Shown here: in pieces, positions 8,437-16,690 of the stretch | Position numbering within the stretch: position 1 is the first letter of the stretch | Layout of the letters: each line of letters begins with the position of its first letter | Assembly: GCA_964508715.1 (NCBI GenBank) | Contig: CAZDUX010000009.1 | Coordinates: 62,001-126,000 of the forward strand | Length of the DNA: 64,000 nucleotides | Reading direction: 5' to 3' | From: JAKALX01 sp964508715 | GTDB lineage: Bacteria > Chloroflexota > Dehalococcoidia > Tepidiformales > Tepidiformaceae | Notes under the pieces: model-generated | Databases searched by the model: none | The model's input: only the letters and a program-made list of their open reading frames with translations | Told to the model about the DNA's origin: nothing | Made by a program: the position numbers and the translations under genes

Positions 8437-9945
8437 ATGATCGCTCGCATCCCCTACAAGTACCTCGTGGCCATCGTCTTCATGTTCGGCCTCTTCATGG
8501 ACCTCATGGACACGACAGTCGTCAACGTCGCCGTCCCCGACCTGACAAAGGAGTTCAACGCCTCGACATCCGCCGTGGAGTGGACCGTCACCGGCTACCT
8601 CCTCAGCCTCGCCGTCTTCATCCCCGCGGCCGGGTTCCTCTCAGACCGCTTCGGTACGAAACGCGTCTTCCTCGCAGCGATGAGCATCTTCGTCGCCGCG
8701 TCCGCCCTCTGCGGCCTCGCCCAGAGCCTCCATGAACTCATCGCCTTCCGGTTCCTCCAGGGCATGGGCGGCGGCATGATGACGCCCGTGGGCACGGCCA
8801 TGCTCTCGCGCGAATTCCCGGGAGCAGAGCGAGCGAAGGCGAGCGCCCTCATCTCGGTCCCTGTCGTGTTCGCCCCAACCCTCGGGCCCGTCCTCGGAGG
8901 CTACCTCGTTGAGTATGTGAGCTGGCGCTGGATCTTCTACATCAACCTGCCCGTCGGTCTCACAGGCCTCATCTTCGGCTTCCGTGTACTCAAGGAGCAC
9001 CGCGAGGCATACGCCCGCGAGGGCTTCGATGTCGTGGGGCTCCTCAGCGGCGGAGCCGCCGCGGCGATGCTCCTCTACGCCCTTTCCGAGGCGGCAACCG
9101 CAGGCTGGACATCGAACCGCGTCATGGGCTGGGGAGTGGCCGGCCTCGCCATCGGCATCGTCTTCGTCCTCTGGGAACTGCGCGCGCACCCGCCCATGAT
9201 CGATCTCTCGCTCTTCAAGCGGCAGCTCTTCCTGCTCGGCAACGTCATGGTGATGCCCGCCTTCGGCGTCTTCGCCGGTTTCATCTTCATGCTCACCCTC
9301 TACCTTCAGCAGCTCCAGGGCCGCTCCCCGTTCCATGCCGGCCTCATCCAGGCGCCGGCATCCATCGGCACCGCGTTCTCTCTCCCCCTCGCGAGCCGCA
9401 TGTACGCCCGCCTTGGCCCACGCAAGATGATGCTCATCGGCTTCGGTTTGTCCGTGCTTACGATGGCCCCCTTCACCACGCTCAACGCCGATTCTCCAGC
9501 CTGGCTCGTCATCACCTTCCTCACCCTTCGCGGCCTCCCCTTCGCCTTCGCCATGGTGGCCGCGCAGACGATCATCTTCGGGCCGCTCGAGAGCGCCAAG
9601 CAGGGCCCCGGAAGCTCCGCCTACAACACGCTCCGGCAGGTCGCGGCTTCGTTCGGCGTCGCACTCATCGCCACCATCCAGATCAGCCGGATGGGCACAC
9701 ACCTCTCCAGCCTGGTATCGAGCCAGCACCTCGCCGCGCCAACCGCCGCGATCCAGCGCCATGCAATGGAACTCGCCTTCCGCGACGCATTCATCGTCTG
9801 CGTGGCGCTCATGCTCATCCCGCTCGCACTGACCGTCTTCGTGGACGACCGAAAGGCAGAAGAGACCCTTTCGCGCAGGATGAAGGAGAATATGGCGGCC
9901 GCGGCGGGTGGAAAGGTCTCCGCCCCGGCCAGCATCTCTCACTAA
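8437..9945 (+). CDS. MFS drug exporter, DHA2 (EmrB/QacA) family
   Basis: A 502-residue transporter with about 14 hydrophobic segments, the count of the DHA2 family. It contains the membrane-1 motif FMDLMDTTVVNVAVP (D-x-TxVNVALP consensus) and the loop motif DRFGTKRVF (GxLaDrxGxkxxl consensus). Family members export drugs or metabolites against protons. A good ribosome-binding site (GGAAGGG) precedes the ATG. The next gene starts 3 bases after the stop, so the two are co-transcribed. There is no adjacent TetR or MarR regulator. Confidence 0.9.
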   Translation: MIARIPYKYLVAIVFMFGLFMDLMDTTVVNVAVPDLTKEFNASTSAVEWTVTGYLLSLAVFIPAAGFLSDRFGTKRVFLAAMSIFVAASALCGLAQSLHELIAFRFLQGMGGGMMTPVGTAMLSREFPGAERAKASALISVPVVFAPTLGPVLGGYLVEYVSWRWIFYINLPVGLTGLIFGFRVLKEHREAYAREGFDVVGLLSGGAAAAMLLYALSEAATAGWTSNRVMGWGVAGLAIGIVFVLWELRAHPPMIDLSLFKRQLFLLGNVMVMPAFGVFAGFIFMLTLYLQQLQGRSPFHAGLIQAPASIGTAFSLPLASRMYARLGPRKMMLIGFGLSVLTMAPFTTLNADSPAWLVITFLTLRGLPFAFAMVAAQTIIFGPLESAKQGPGSSAYNTLRQVAASFGVALIATIQISRMGTHLSSLVSSQHLAAPTAAIQRHAMELAFRDAFIVCVALMLIPLALTVFVDDRKAEETLSRRMKENMAAAAGGKVSAPASISH

Positions 9946-9947
9946 CC

Positions 9948-10598
9948 ATGCCAAAGCCGCAGCACATCCGCGTCATCACGTTCTCCCGCCAGGTCGGCGC
10001 CGGCGGGGAGTCGATCGCGCGGGCAAGTGCCGAGCGGCTGGCCTTCCGCTACGTCGATCGCGAAGTCATCGACCGCGCCGCCGAAGCCGCCGGTGTGACG
10101 CCGGAACTCGTCGACAGCGCAGAACACTTCCCGTCGCTCAAAGAGCGGATGCTGGCCTCGCTCACGTCGTCGCCGGGTCTCATGGCGCTATCATGGTTCA
10201 CGCCAGCACCCTACGTGCCGAACCTGCTCTACACCTCCGCCCGCTACCGGGTTCTCGTGCAGGACGTCATCAAGGAGGTCGTCCGCGAGGGCGATGCCGT
10301 CATCCTCGGGCATGGCGGACAGGTCATCCTGCGCGACCGCTGGGACACCCTCCGCATCCTCGTCACGGGAAGCGACCACCTCCGTATGCTCCGCGTCCAG
10401 GAACGCCTCGAAACGAACAGCCCGGAAGCCGCCCGCCGCTACGTCGAGCAATCCGACCAGGAGCGCGCGACCTATTTCGAGCGCATCTACGGCATGGAAT
10501 GGCTCTCCCCAAAGCTCTACGACCTCTGCATCAACACCGACCACTGGAGCCTGCAACAGGCGGTCGACCTCGTCGTCAGCGCCGCCTGCTCGCGATAA
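9948..10598 (+). CDS. Cytidylate-kinase-like protein
   Basis: A 216-residue protein beginning with a P-loop-like segment, FSRQVGAGGESIARASAERL, followed by YVDREVID. This is the pattern of the cytidylate-kinase-like family, not canonical Cmk. The mid-region has GHGGQVILRD and a later Arg-rich LID-like segment. Members are predicted nucleotide kinases of unknown substrate. It is tightly linked to the MFS exporter upstream, which suggests co-expression but does not reveal a shared task. Confidence 0.75.
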   Translation: MPKPQHIRVITFSRQVGAGGESIARASAERLAFRYVDREVIDRAAEAAGVTPELVDSAEHFPSLKERMLASLTSSPGLMALSWFTPAPYVPNLLYTSARYRVLVQDVIKEVVREGDAVILGHGGQVILRDRWDTLRILVTGSDHLRMLRVQERLETNSPEAARRYVEQSDQERATYFERIYGMEWLSPKLYDLCINTDHWSLQQAVDLVVSAACSR

Positions 10599-10619
10599 CG
10601 ACCCGCGAAAGCCCGGGCC

Positions 10620-10841
10620 TCAGCTCGTACACGGGCGAAGCGGATCGACGGGCCGGCGCGGCACACCTGGGTGCGGGAGCGCCTTACCCGGCTCGCCCGG
10701 CAAGTGCCCGAACTCCGGCGGCAGGCTCTCGAGGAACTCCATCGCGCACGACGCGCAGATCCCGTGCGAGACAGTCTCGTTCCCGGCCTGCACGAGGACA
10801 CCACACCAGGCGCAAACAATCGTAATCGGCCCGCTATCCAT
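10620..10841 (-). CDS. Small zinc-ribbon protein
   Basis: A 73-residue protein with two CxxC pairs, CAWC at about 10-13 and CASC at about 29-32, separated by a segment containing VSHGIC. This arrangement is common in short uncharacterised bacterial proteins and in the tails of some sensor proteins. It should bind one zinc. The last 25 residues are Pro-rich. No catalytic motif is seen. It converges with the kinase-like gene and lies downstream of ricT on the same strand. Confidence 0.6.
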   Translation of the reverse strand: MDSGPITIVCAWCGVLVQAGNETVSHGICASCAMEFLESLPPEFGHLPGEPGKALPHPGVPRRPVDPLRPCTS

Positions 10842-10938
10842 GGCCTCACCGTAGCACCGGCCACGTCCGAAAAACGTTCGTTCAGCGCCGCGGCAACGAA
10901 GCTGTCACCACCCTGTTCCCGAAGCGGCCCTGCAGCTC

Positions 10939-12378
10939 CTACTCGCCCTGGGGCGAACTCGGCTGGCCATCCCCCGGGTTGCTACGGCCTCGCCGTCCGT
11001 GACGGCGGGGCGAACGCGCACTCCCCTCGGCGTCCGCTACGCCATCAGCCGCCGCGCTGTCCTCCGGGGGGCGCTGCGGGCGCTGGCGCGGTGCACCCTG
11101 TGAAGGCCGGGACGGAGCGGGCGGCCCCGCCGGGTCGGCGCGCTGGAACGTGCGCCCGGCAGGAAGGTCCGCCGTTGGCTGGCGGCGAGGCTGTTCACGC
11201 CGTCCTTCGCGGGGCGGCGCCGCTTGCTCCCCGTTACCCCGGCCACGACGCCGCCGGTTCTCCCGCGGCTGCTCCGCCTGGGGCTGCTCACCCTCCGCAG
11301 CACGGCCGCGCGCCCCGCGGGCAGGCGGCCCCGCTGGAGCCCCGGATGTGCGCTCCGGCCGTGCCTTCATCTCACGCCGCGGCCCGCCTCCGGGCAGCCG
11401 CCCCCGTCCCGTAACCCGCGACTCCGGTGCCTCGAGCCAGTCGGGCTCCACCGGTTCGGGTTCGCGAAGGTCTTCCTCCGTCGCTTCAATGAGCCCCTGC
11501 GCGATCGCATCGACCCGGCTGATGCTCGGCGGCGGTGTACCGCTCTTACTCGAGGTGTCCCAGCGGACAACCGTACCCAGATCACGGTCGGGGACTTCGA
11601 CACGCCCCGCACCCTCAACGTAGAGGGTCACCTGGCGGCGAAGGATATTGACACCGATCACCTTGCCCTCACCCGTTGGCGTGCTGCACCGCTGGCCGAT
11701 CTTCGGGAGGCTCTTCCGCATCTCCTTGTAACCCTCTTCCTCATAGGAGAGGCAGCAGAGAAGTCGCCCGCAGAGACCACTGATCTTCTGGGGGTTGAGC
11801 GGCAGCTCCTGCTCCTTCGCCATCCGAATCGAGATCGACGGGAAGGTCGCAAGCCAGCTAGAACAGCAGAGCTCACGCCCGCAGATTCCATATCCGCCCG
11901 CAAGCTTCGCTCGGTCACGTGCACCGACCTGCCGGACATCGACGCGCGCATGGAACGCCGCTGCCGAACGCCGGACAAACTCGCGGTGATCGAATCGCTC
12001 GTCACTGCTACAGGTGAAGGTCAGGCGTCGTCCATCGAGAGTGAACTCGGCGGCATCGATGCGTGCGGGAAACTGGAGCTCCTCGCCGAGGCGCCGGGCC
12101 TCGGGAAGGAGTTCCTCCGCGCGCAGTCTCAGGTCCTCGGCCCGCCGGATATCTCCCTCCGTCGCAAGGCGCAGGATCGGCTTGAGCTCCTCACGGCCGA
12201 GTTCATTGACCACGACCTGTTCCGGAGCAATCACGACGCGGGCGATCTCCGGGCCGCGGGTGGTTTCGACGATGACGTACTCACCCACCTCGAGCCGCAT
12301 ACCGGCCGCGTGGAAATAGAAAATCTTGCCTGCATTGCGGAACCGGACTCCGGCAACGCTGGCGGTGTTATCACGCAT
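10939..12378 (-). CDS. ricT: PSP1-domain protein, RicT/YaaT-like, with a long basic tail
   Basis: A 479-residue protein. Residues 1-280 match the RicT/YaaT (PSP1) family, including the cysteine pattern GICGRELCCSSW and GLCGRLLCCLSYE; Cys residues of Bacillus RicT take part in [4Fe-4S] cluster binding in the RicA-RicF-RicT complex, which affects RNase Y processing. Residues 290-479 are low-complexity and rich in Arg, Pro, Gly and Ala, as in RNA-binding disordered tails; Bacillus YaaT has no such extension. The ATG overlaps the end of holB by eight bases, and holB-yaaT adjacency is also found in Bacillus subtilis, which supports the assignment. Confidence 0.85.
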   Translation of the reverse strand: MRDNTASVAGVRFRNAGKIFYFHAAGMRLEVGEYVIVETTRGPEIARVVIAPEQVVVNELGREELKPILRLATEGDIRRAEDLRLRAEELLPEARRLGEELQFPARIDAAEFTLDGRRLTFTCSSDERFDHREFVRRSAAAFHARVDVRQVGARDRAKLAGGYGICGRELCCSSWLATFPSISIRMAKEQELPLNPQKISGLCGRLLCCLSYEEEGYKEMRKSLPKIGQRCSTPTGEGKVIGVNILRRQVTLYVEGAGRVEVPDRDLGTVVRWDTSSKSGTPPPSISRVDAIAQGLIEATEEDLREPEPVEPDWLEAPESRVTGRGRLPGGGPRREMKARPERTSGAPAGPPARGARGRAAEGEQPQAEQPRENRRRRGRGNGEQAAPPREGRREQPRRQPTADLPAGRTFQRADPAGPPAPSRPSQGAPRQRPQRPPEDSAAADGVADAEGSARSPRRHGRRGRSNPGDGQPSSPQGE

Positions 12379-13471
12379 ATGCTGCGGTATCTTCCTCGGA
12401 ATGTACCGCCAGTGTACGCCGCGGGAAGCTCAGGAGCATGAGCTCCATCGCCGCACGGGGAACCACGTTGGCGAGAAGGTCGGCCCTGCATTGCACGACC
12501 GCCTTGAGTGCGCCCAAATCTTCGATCGCTTCATCCCGCCGGTCCGGGCCCGCCATCGAAGCGGCTCGCAGTCGCTCCTCCCAGAACGCCTCCCACGCAT
12601 CCAGCTCGGGAGCAACCTGCGCACGGTCACTGCGCCAGCGCTCGGCGAGCTTCCCGGCATAGTCAAACCGCTCCGCCGTCGAGGCTCCGGCCATCTGCGC
12701 ACAGCGTTCCAGCAGGCGTTCGCGCACGCCGATGAGGTCCGGGTCGTTGGCGAAAGCGATGGCCCGGCCGGGCCGACCACGAGCCGCCTCCGCAGCTGCC
12801 GCCGCCAGGGCCGGCTCGACTCCGCGCTCCATGAGCCCTGCCTCGATCTCCGCCCGCGGGACGGTGCGAACATCGATCCGCCGGCAACGGCTGAGGATCG
12901 TCTCGATGATCGACTCGGGTGCAGACGACACCAGGCAGATAGCCGTGTGCCCCGGCGGCTCCTCCAGCGTCTTGAGTAACGTGTGCGCCGCATCACGGCC
13001 AAGGCGCTCGGCAGGATCGACGGTGATAACGCGATACCGGCCCTCAAACGGGTAGCGGGCCACGAGATCGATGAGCCCGCGAATCTGGCAGATGCGGATG
13101 TCACGGGAGTCGGGGTGTTTCGCGTGCGAACCCTCACCTTCGCGCGGCCGGCAAAGCACGTCGCCGGGCGCGAGCGTCAGGATGTCCGGGTGCGCACCAT
13201 CGGCGATCAGGCGGCACGGCCGGCAAACACCGCAGGGAACCTCCGAGTTCCCAGTACGAAGCGGCGTGTCGTCGAACAGCGCCGGTGCAGCCGGGTCCAC
13301 CGGGGCTCCCCGCTCGCAATTGAGCATCTTCGCGTATTCCAGCGCGAGCAGCCGGCGGCCCGTACCCTCCGGACCCGCGAAAAGCAGTGCGTGCGGCGGC
13401 TCCTCACTCGTCGCAAGAGCCCGCAGCTCGCGGATGACACCAGCATGACCAATCAGCCCACCCACAACCAC
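12371..13471 (-). CDS. holB: DNA polymerase III delta-prime subunit
   Basis: About 366 residues. The clamp-loader AAA+ core is evident: HALLFAGPEGTG, a four-Cys zinc module (NCERG then PCGVCRPC), a DPAERLGRDAAHTLLKTLEEP segment and LSRCRRIDV. The P-loop reads GPEGTGRR with Arg where ATPases have Lys, as expected for a delta-prime subunit that does not hydrolyse ATP. The start is uncertain: two GTG codons six bases apart precede GGLIGHAG, neither with a well-placed ribosome-binding site. Its end overlaps ricT. Confidence 0.85.
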   Translation of the reverse strand: MVVGGLIGHAGVIRELRALATSEEPPHALLFAGPEGTGRRLLALEYAKMLNCERGAPVDPAAPALFDDTPLRTGNSEVPCGVCRPCRLIADGAHPDILTLAPGDVLCRPREGEGSHAKHPDSRDIRICQIRGLIDLVARYPFEGRYRVITVDPAERLGRDAAHTLLKTLEEPPGHTAICLVSSAPESIIETILSRCRRIDVRTVPRAEIEAGLMERGVEPALAAAAAEAARGRPGRAIAFANDPDLIGVRERLLERCAQMAGASTAERFDYAGKLAERWRSDRAQVAPELDAWEAFWEERLRAASMAGPDRRDEAIEDLGALKAVVQCRADLLANVVPRAAMELMLLSFPRRTLAVHSEEDTAAYA

Positions 13472-13748
13472 GATGGTACCAGAGCCAGCCTCCGGTCCCG
13501 CACCCAAATCCGCCCTGAGGCCCCTTCCTCGACCATCTGCCGCCAACCCTCCGGTACCACTCCCCCATGCCCTCCGCCAATCCCTGTGGAAACTGATCTC
13601 CAACACCCCGGCCTTCCCACTACGAACACTCCTCCCCCCACAGTCGAAACCGGCCCGTACCATCGGACCAATACCCGGCTCGCAGCTCCAATCCAGCATC
13701 CCGGAACGGCGACGCCCATGAAGCTCAATTCGAGCGCCGGGCATCCTG

Positions 13749-14363
13749 ATGCGCCTCCCCGCCCCCTGCTCCGCCACCACCCGAAGCGGCAAACCCTGCC
13801 GCTTCGCCGCCCGCAAAACCAGCGGCCTCTGCATCAACCACGACCCCACGTACGCCGAACAACAACGCAGCAACATCCGCGAAGCCACCCGCCGCTCACT
13901 CCAGGTCCGCACCGTCATCCCCGTTCCACTCGAACAGGCCGACCTCTCCACGTGCGCCTCCATCCAGGCCGTCCCCGATGCCATCGTCCGCCTCGAGCTC
14001 ACCGGGCAACTCGCACCTGTCCGCGCGCGCAACCTCCTCCGTGCCCTTTCCATCGCCATGCGCAACCTCGATAAGCACGCCTCCGTCCTCCCTGCCAGCC
14101 TCTACTACACCACCCGCGAAGCCCTCTCAGACGCAGGCCTCGCCGACCATGAGCACACCGGTGACCAACCCGTGTTCTTGCAAGTCCGGCCAGTGCGTTC
14201 CCCCACCTGTTTTTCTCGCACGCAACCCACCAGTGGTGCTGGTCACTCGCTACCGCCTTGGAGACAATCGAAGGGTGCCCGAACTACCCGAAGTCGAGAC
14301 CATCCGCCGCGACCTCGAACCGCTCGTCACCGGGCGCCGGGTTACCGGTATCGAGGTCGATGA
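13749..14363 (+). CDS. Hypothetical protein with a CxxH zinc-like motif; C-terminal boundary doubtful
   Basis: The first 130 codons have the strong C preference at third positions seen in left-side genes and encode a plausible protein. Near the N-terminus there is a Cys7-x9-Cys17-x10-Cys28-x2-His31 motif, as in many small uncharacterised proteins thought to bind zinc. The last 30-60 codons lose coding character and overlap mutM by 89 bases, so the gene may really end earlier through a frameshift or a sequence error. I do not recognise a function. It lies in an unusually C-rich stretch. Confidence 0.45.
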   Translation: MRLPAPCSATTRSGKPCRFAARKTSGLCINHDPTYAEQQRSNIREATRRSLQVRTVIPVPLEQADLSTCASIQAVPDAIVRLELTGQLAPVRARNLLRALSIAMRNLDKHASVLPASLYYTTREALSDAGLADHEHTGDQPVFLQVRPVRSPTCFSRTQPTSGAGHSLPPWRQSKGARTTRSRDHPPRPRTARHRAPGYRYRGR

Positions 14364-15126
14364 AGCAACCGTCCGCTTGCTCGCGGGCGCGCCAATCGAG
14401 GCGCTGCGCGCCAGCCTCGTGGGCCGCACCTTCACGGCAGTGGGACGGCGTGGCAAGTACCTCCTCCTCGCAATGGACGACGGCCGCGTGCTGGCCGCTC
14501 ACCTGCGAATGACCGGGCGCCTCGTCTGGCGGGCCCACGACGCACCTCCAGAACCGTACGAACGGGCACGCATCACGCTCGATAACGGCTACGACGTGCG
14601 CTGGGCCGACCTGCGGAAGTTCGGCACCTGGCGCATCGTCGAAAGCGCCGATCAAGTGGTCCAGAAGCTCGGGCCAGAGCCCATCGACGAGGGGTACTCC
14701 CTGGAGCAGCTGCGCAACGCCCTGCGGGGGCGAACCGCTGCCGTCAAAACCGTCCTCCTCGACCAGCGGCGCGTCGCAGGCCTCGGCAACATCTACGTCG
14801 ATGAGGCGCTCTACGCCGCTCATATCCGGCCCGATACACCCGCCGGCTGGGTTTCCGCCGCAGCCCTCAGGCGCCTCTTCGTAACGTCCCGGACGGTGCT
14901 CGAACGAGGCATCGAAAACCGCGGCGCCAGCTTCAAGGACTACGTCGACGGGCAGGGAAACCAGGGGAGCCAGCACATGCACGTCCAGGTCTTCCGCCGC
15001 ACCGGAAAGCCCTGCTACGCCTGCGGCACGCCAATCGCGCGAACCGTCATCGGCGGCCGCGCCACCCACTACTGCCCGAGATGCCAGCCACGCGCACGAC
15101 GCCCGAGGACAGCCAATGCTCGTTGA
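14275..15126 (+). CDS. mutM: Formamidopyrimidine-DNA glycosylase
   Basis: A 283-residue Fpg. The GTG start gives the obligatory PELPEVETIRRDL N-terminus, in which Pro2 is the catalytic nucleophile and Glu3 assists. Further features are ADLRKFG, GLGNIYVDEALYAA (helix-two-turn-helix) and the C-terminal zinc finger CYACGTPI...CPRC. The enzyme excises 8-oxoguanine and formamidopyrimidines and nicks the abasic site. The frame stays open 99 codons upstream, but that part is the shadow of the preceding gene. The end overlaps the next start by 11 bases, so translation is likely coupled. Confidence 0.95.
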   Translation: MPELPEVETIRRDLEPLVTGRRVTGIEVDEATVRLLAGAPIEALRASLVGRTFTAVGRRGKYLLLAMDDGRVLAAHLRMTGRLVWRAHDAPPEPYERARITLDNGYDVRWADLRKFGTWRIVESADQVVQKLGPEPIDEGYSLEQLRNALRGRTAAVKTVLLDQRRVAGLGNIYVDEALYAAHIRPDTPAGWVSAAALRRLFVTSRTVLERGIENRGASFKDYVDGQGNQGSQHMHVQVFRRTGKPCYACGTPIARTVIGGRATHYCPRCQPRARRPRTANAR

Positions 15127-16033
15127 TCCGGCCACCCTGGCACGTGCACTCGGCCTCCCGCTCTCGGCGGAGGTGGACTTCGAGCCCCTCGCCGGCCCCT
15201 CGGTGCTCGCGGAGATCGCCACCGTCCACACCGCGCAGGGCTCGCGAACCGTCGTCCTCCGTTCGAACCATGACAGCGAAGCGGCCATGAACCACGCCGC
15301 AACCATGGAGGCACTCACACGCGCCGGCTTCACCTCGATCCCCGCGCTCCTTGCAGTCGACGCCGATGTCACCATCGAGGACCGGGTCGAGGGGGTGAGT
15401 GCGCTTCAGCTCGTCCCTCCTCCCGGGTCAGCCGAGGCGGCTATCGAGGCGTTGGCGGCCCTCCACGAACTCCCCGTCCGTGAAGGGCTGCGCTGGGGGA
15501 CCTCGTCGGCGGAAGTGCTGCCCGGTCCCGATCTGCCCCTCCACCGGCTCGGGTTCGCATCACACGAACGCGAGCCGGCACGCGAGTGGCTGGCGGCGAT
15601 GCACGAAGCGCTGCTCGGTGGCCCGTTCGGATTCGTCCACGGCGAGACAACAGCGGCGAACATGCTCCTCGCCCCCGGCCGCGCATGGCTCACGGAGTTC
15701 TCGAAGGCGGGCTTCGGGCCGCAGCTCTTCGATCTCGTTGCGTTCCTGCTCACATCAGGACTCGACGCTCCTGCACGGCTCGCCCTCGCCGCAAGGTACG
15801 TGCAGGCTCGCGGCCTCGAGCGCGAAACCGTGGACCTGGCCGACCTTGCGGGAATCGCCTGGGGGATGAACGAACTGCTCGGGCTCCCACGCCGCCAGGT
15901 CGAGACACTCGGCGACGACATCGCAACAGAGGCGCTTCGGACCATGGCACTGCGGATCGACCGCGGCATCCGCCACCCGGCGGGCAACCACCCGGTCGCA
16001 ATTGGCCTCCGCGCTGCCCTCTGGCCGGCGTAA
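15116..16033 (+). CDS. Degenerate aminoglycoside-phosphotransferase-fold protein
   Basis: A 305-residue protein with the overall APH/choline-kinase plan. VHGETTAANMLL aligns with the catalytic loop HGDxxxxN, but the catalytic Asp is Glu. The metal-binding IDWE-type motif downstream is replaced by TEFSKAGFG. The N-terminal lobe also lacks a clear glycine loop. This points to a pseudokinase or a protein with altered chemistry. It overlaps the end of mutM. Assignment rests on the spacing and surroundings of the catalytic loop and is moderate. Confidence 0.55.
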   Translation: MLVDPATLARALGLPLSAEVDFEPLAGPSVLAEIATVHTAQGSRTVVLRSNHDSEAAMNHAATMEALTRAGFTSIPALLAVDADVTIEDRVEGVSALQLVPPPGSAEAAIEALAALHELPVREGLRWGTSSAEVLPGPDLPLHRLGFASHEREPAREWLAAMHEALLGGPFGFVHGETTAANMLLAPGRAWLTEFSKAGFGPQLFDLVAFLLTSGLDAPARLALAARYVQARGLERETVDLADLAGIAWGMNELLGLPRRQVETLGDDIATEALRTMALRIDRGIRHPAGNHPVAIGLRAALWPA

Positions 16034-16042
16034 GATCAGCCG

Positions 16043-16690
16043 ATGCCAGACCCGAAGTTCCCCGGAGACCTCACCGAGCTCGATTTCGTGGCGGCCTACT
16101 CGCGAAGCACCCTGAGAAAGCCGCAACTCGCTGCCGATGCGGCGTTGCGCGCCCTCGTCTTCGCCGATACGAGCGACCGTGTCGTCCTCGTCGGGCTCAT
16201 CGCCGGGGAACTCTCGGAGGCGTGCCGCCGGCTCGTGGCCGTCTACCGGGCACTCGCCGACCGGCGGGTAAGCGTCGCGCGCTCCCTCCTCGCGCCACTC
16301 CCCGGGCTGCCCGAGTGGCGCGAGTTCGCCCACGAGGCCGGGACGTTCTCGCCAGAACAGCTGCTCCGGGAACTGGGGCTGGGAGAACGTGCGTTGCCAT
16401 ACGCCGAGAACCTGCGTGGTCAGCCATCACTCGCCGACCTGGGAGAGCTCGTCGCAGCCGCCGAGACGGGCAATCCGATGTTCCTGGTGCCAACCTTCGG
16501 GCGGGCCGACGAGGCGTGGGTGGCTGGCATCGATCACGAGGGACGCATGGTGGCAACCGCGTTCGCAGCCGCGAGCGAGCCAGACGCAATCGGGCTGGCC
16601 GACCTGACCGCCGACCTGTGCGGTATCGCTCGCGGGTTCCTCGAAAGCTACCTCCACGGGCGGCGGAACGCCGGGCGGCACGATGACTGA
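16043..16690 (+). CDS. Hypothetical protein
   Basis: A 215-residue soluble protein that I do not recognise. It is rich in Leu, Ala and Arg with predicted helices, has no signal peptide or membrane segment, and has a central GNPMFLVPTFGRADEAWV stretch that looks like a beta-hairpin core. It starts 9 bases after the phosphotransferase-like gene and overlaps the peptidase gene by 8 bases, so it belongs to the mutM-peptidase transcription unit. Confidence 0.65.
   Translation: MPDPKFPGDLTELDFVAAYSRSTLRKPQLAADAALRALVFADTSDRVVLVGLIAGELSEACRRLVAVYRALADRRVSVARSLLAPLPGLPEWREFAHEAGTFSPEQLLRELGLGERALPYAENLRGQPSLADLGELVAAAETGNPMFLVPTFGRADEAWVAGIDHEGRMVATAFAAASEPDAIGLADLTADLCGIARGFLESYLHGRRNAGRHDD

Noticed and set aside
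8641..9954. A 437-codon minus-strand frame opposite the MFS transporter
   Set aside because: His/Glu/Asp-rich antisense shadow of a 14-segment membrane protein.
12983..14074. A 363-codon + strand frame across holB and the C-rich region
   Set aside because: Overlaps conserved holB. The Pro/Arg/His-rich product reflects base composition only.
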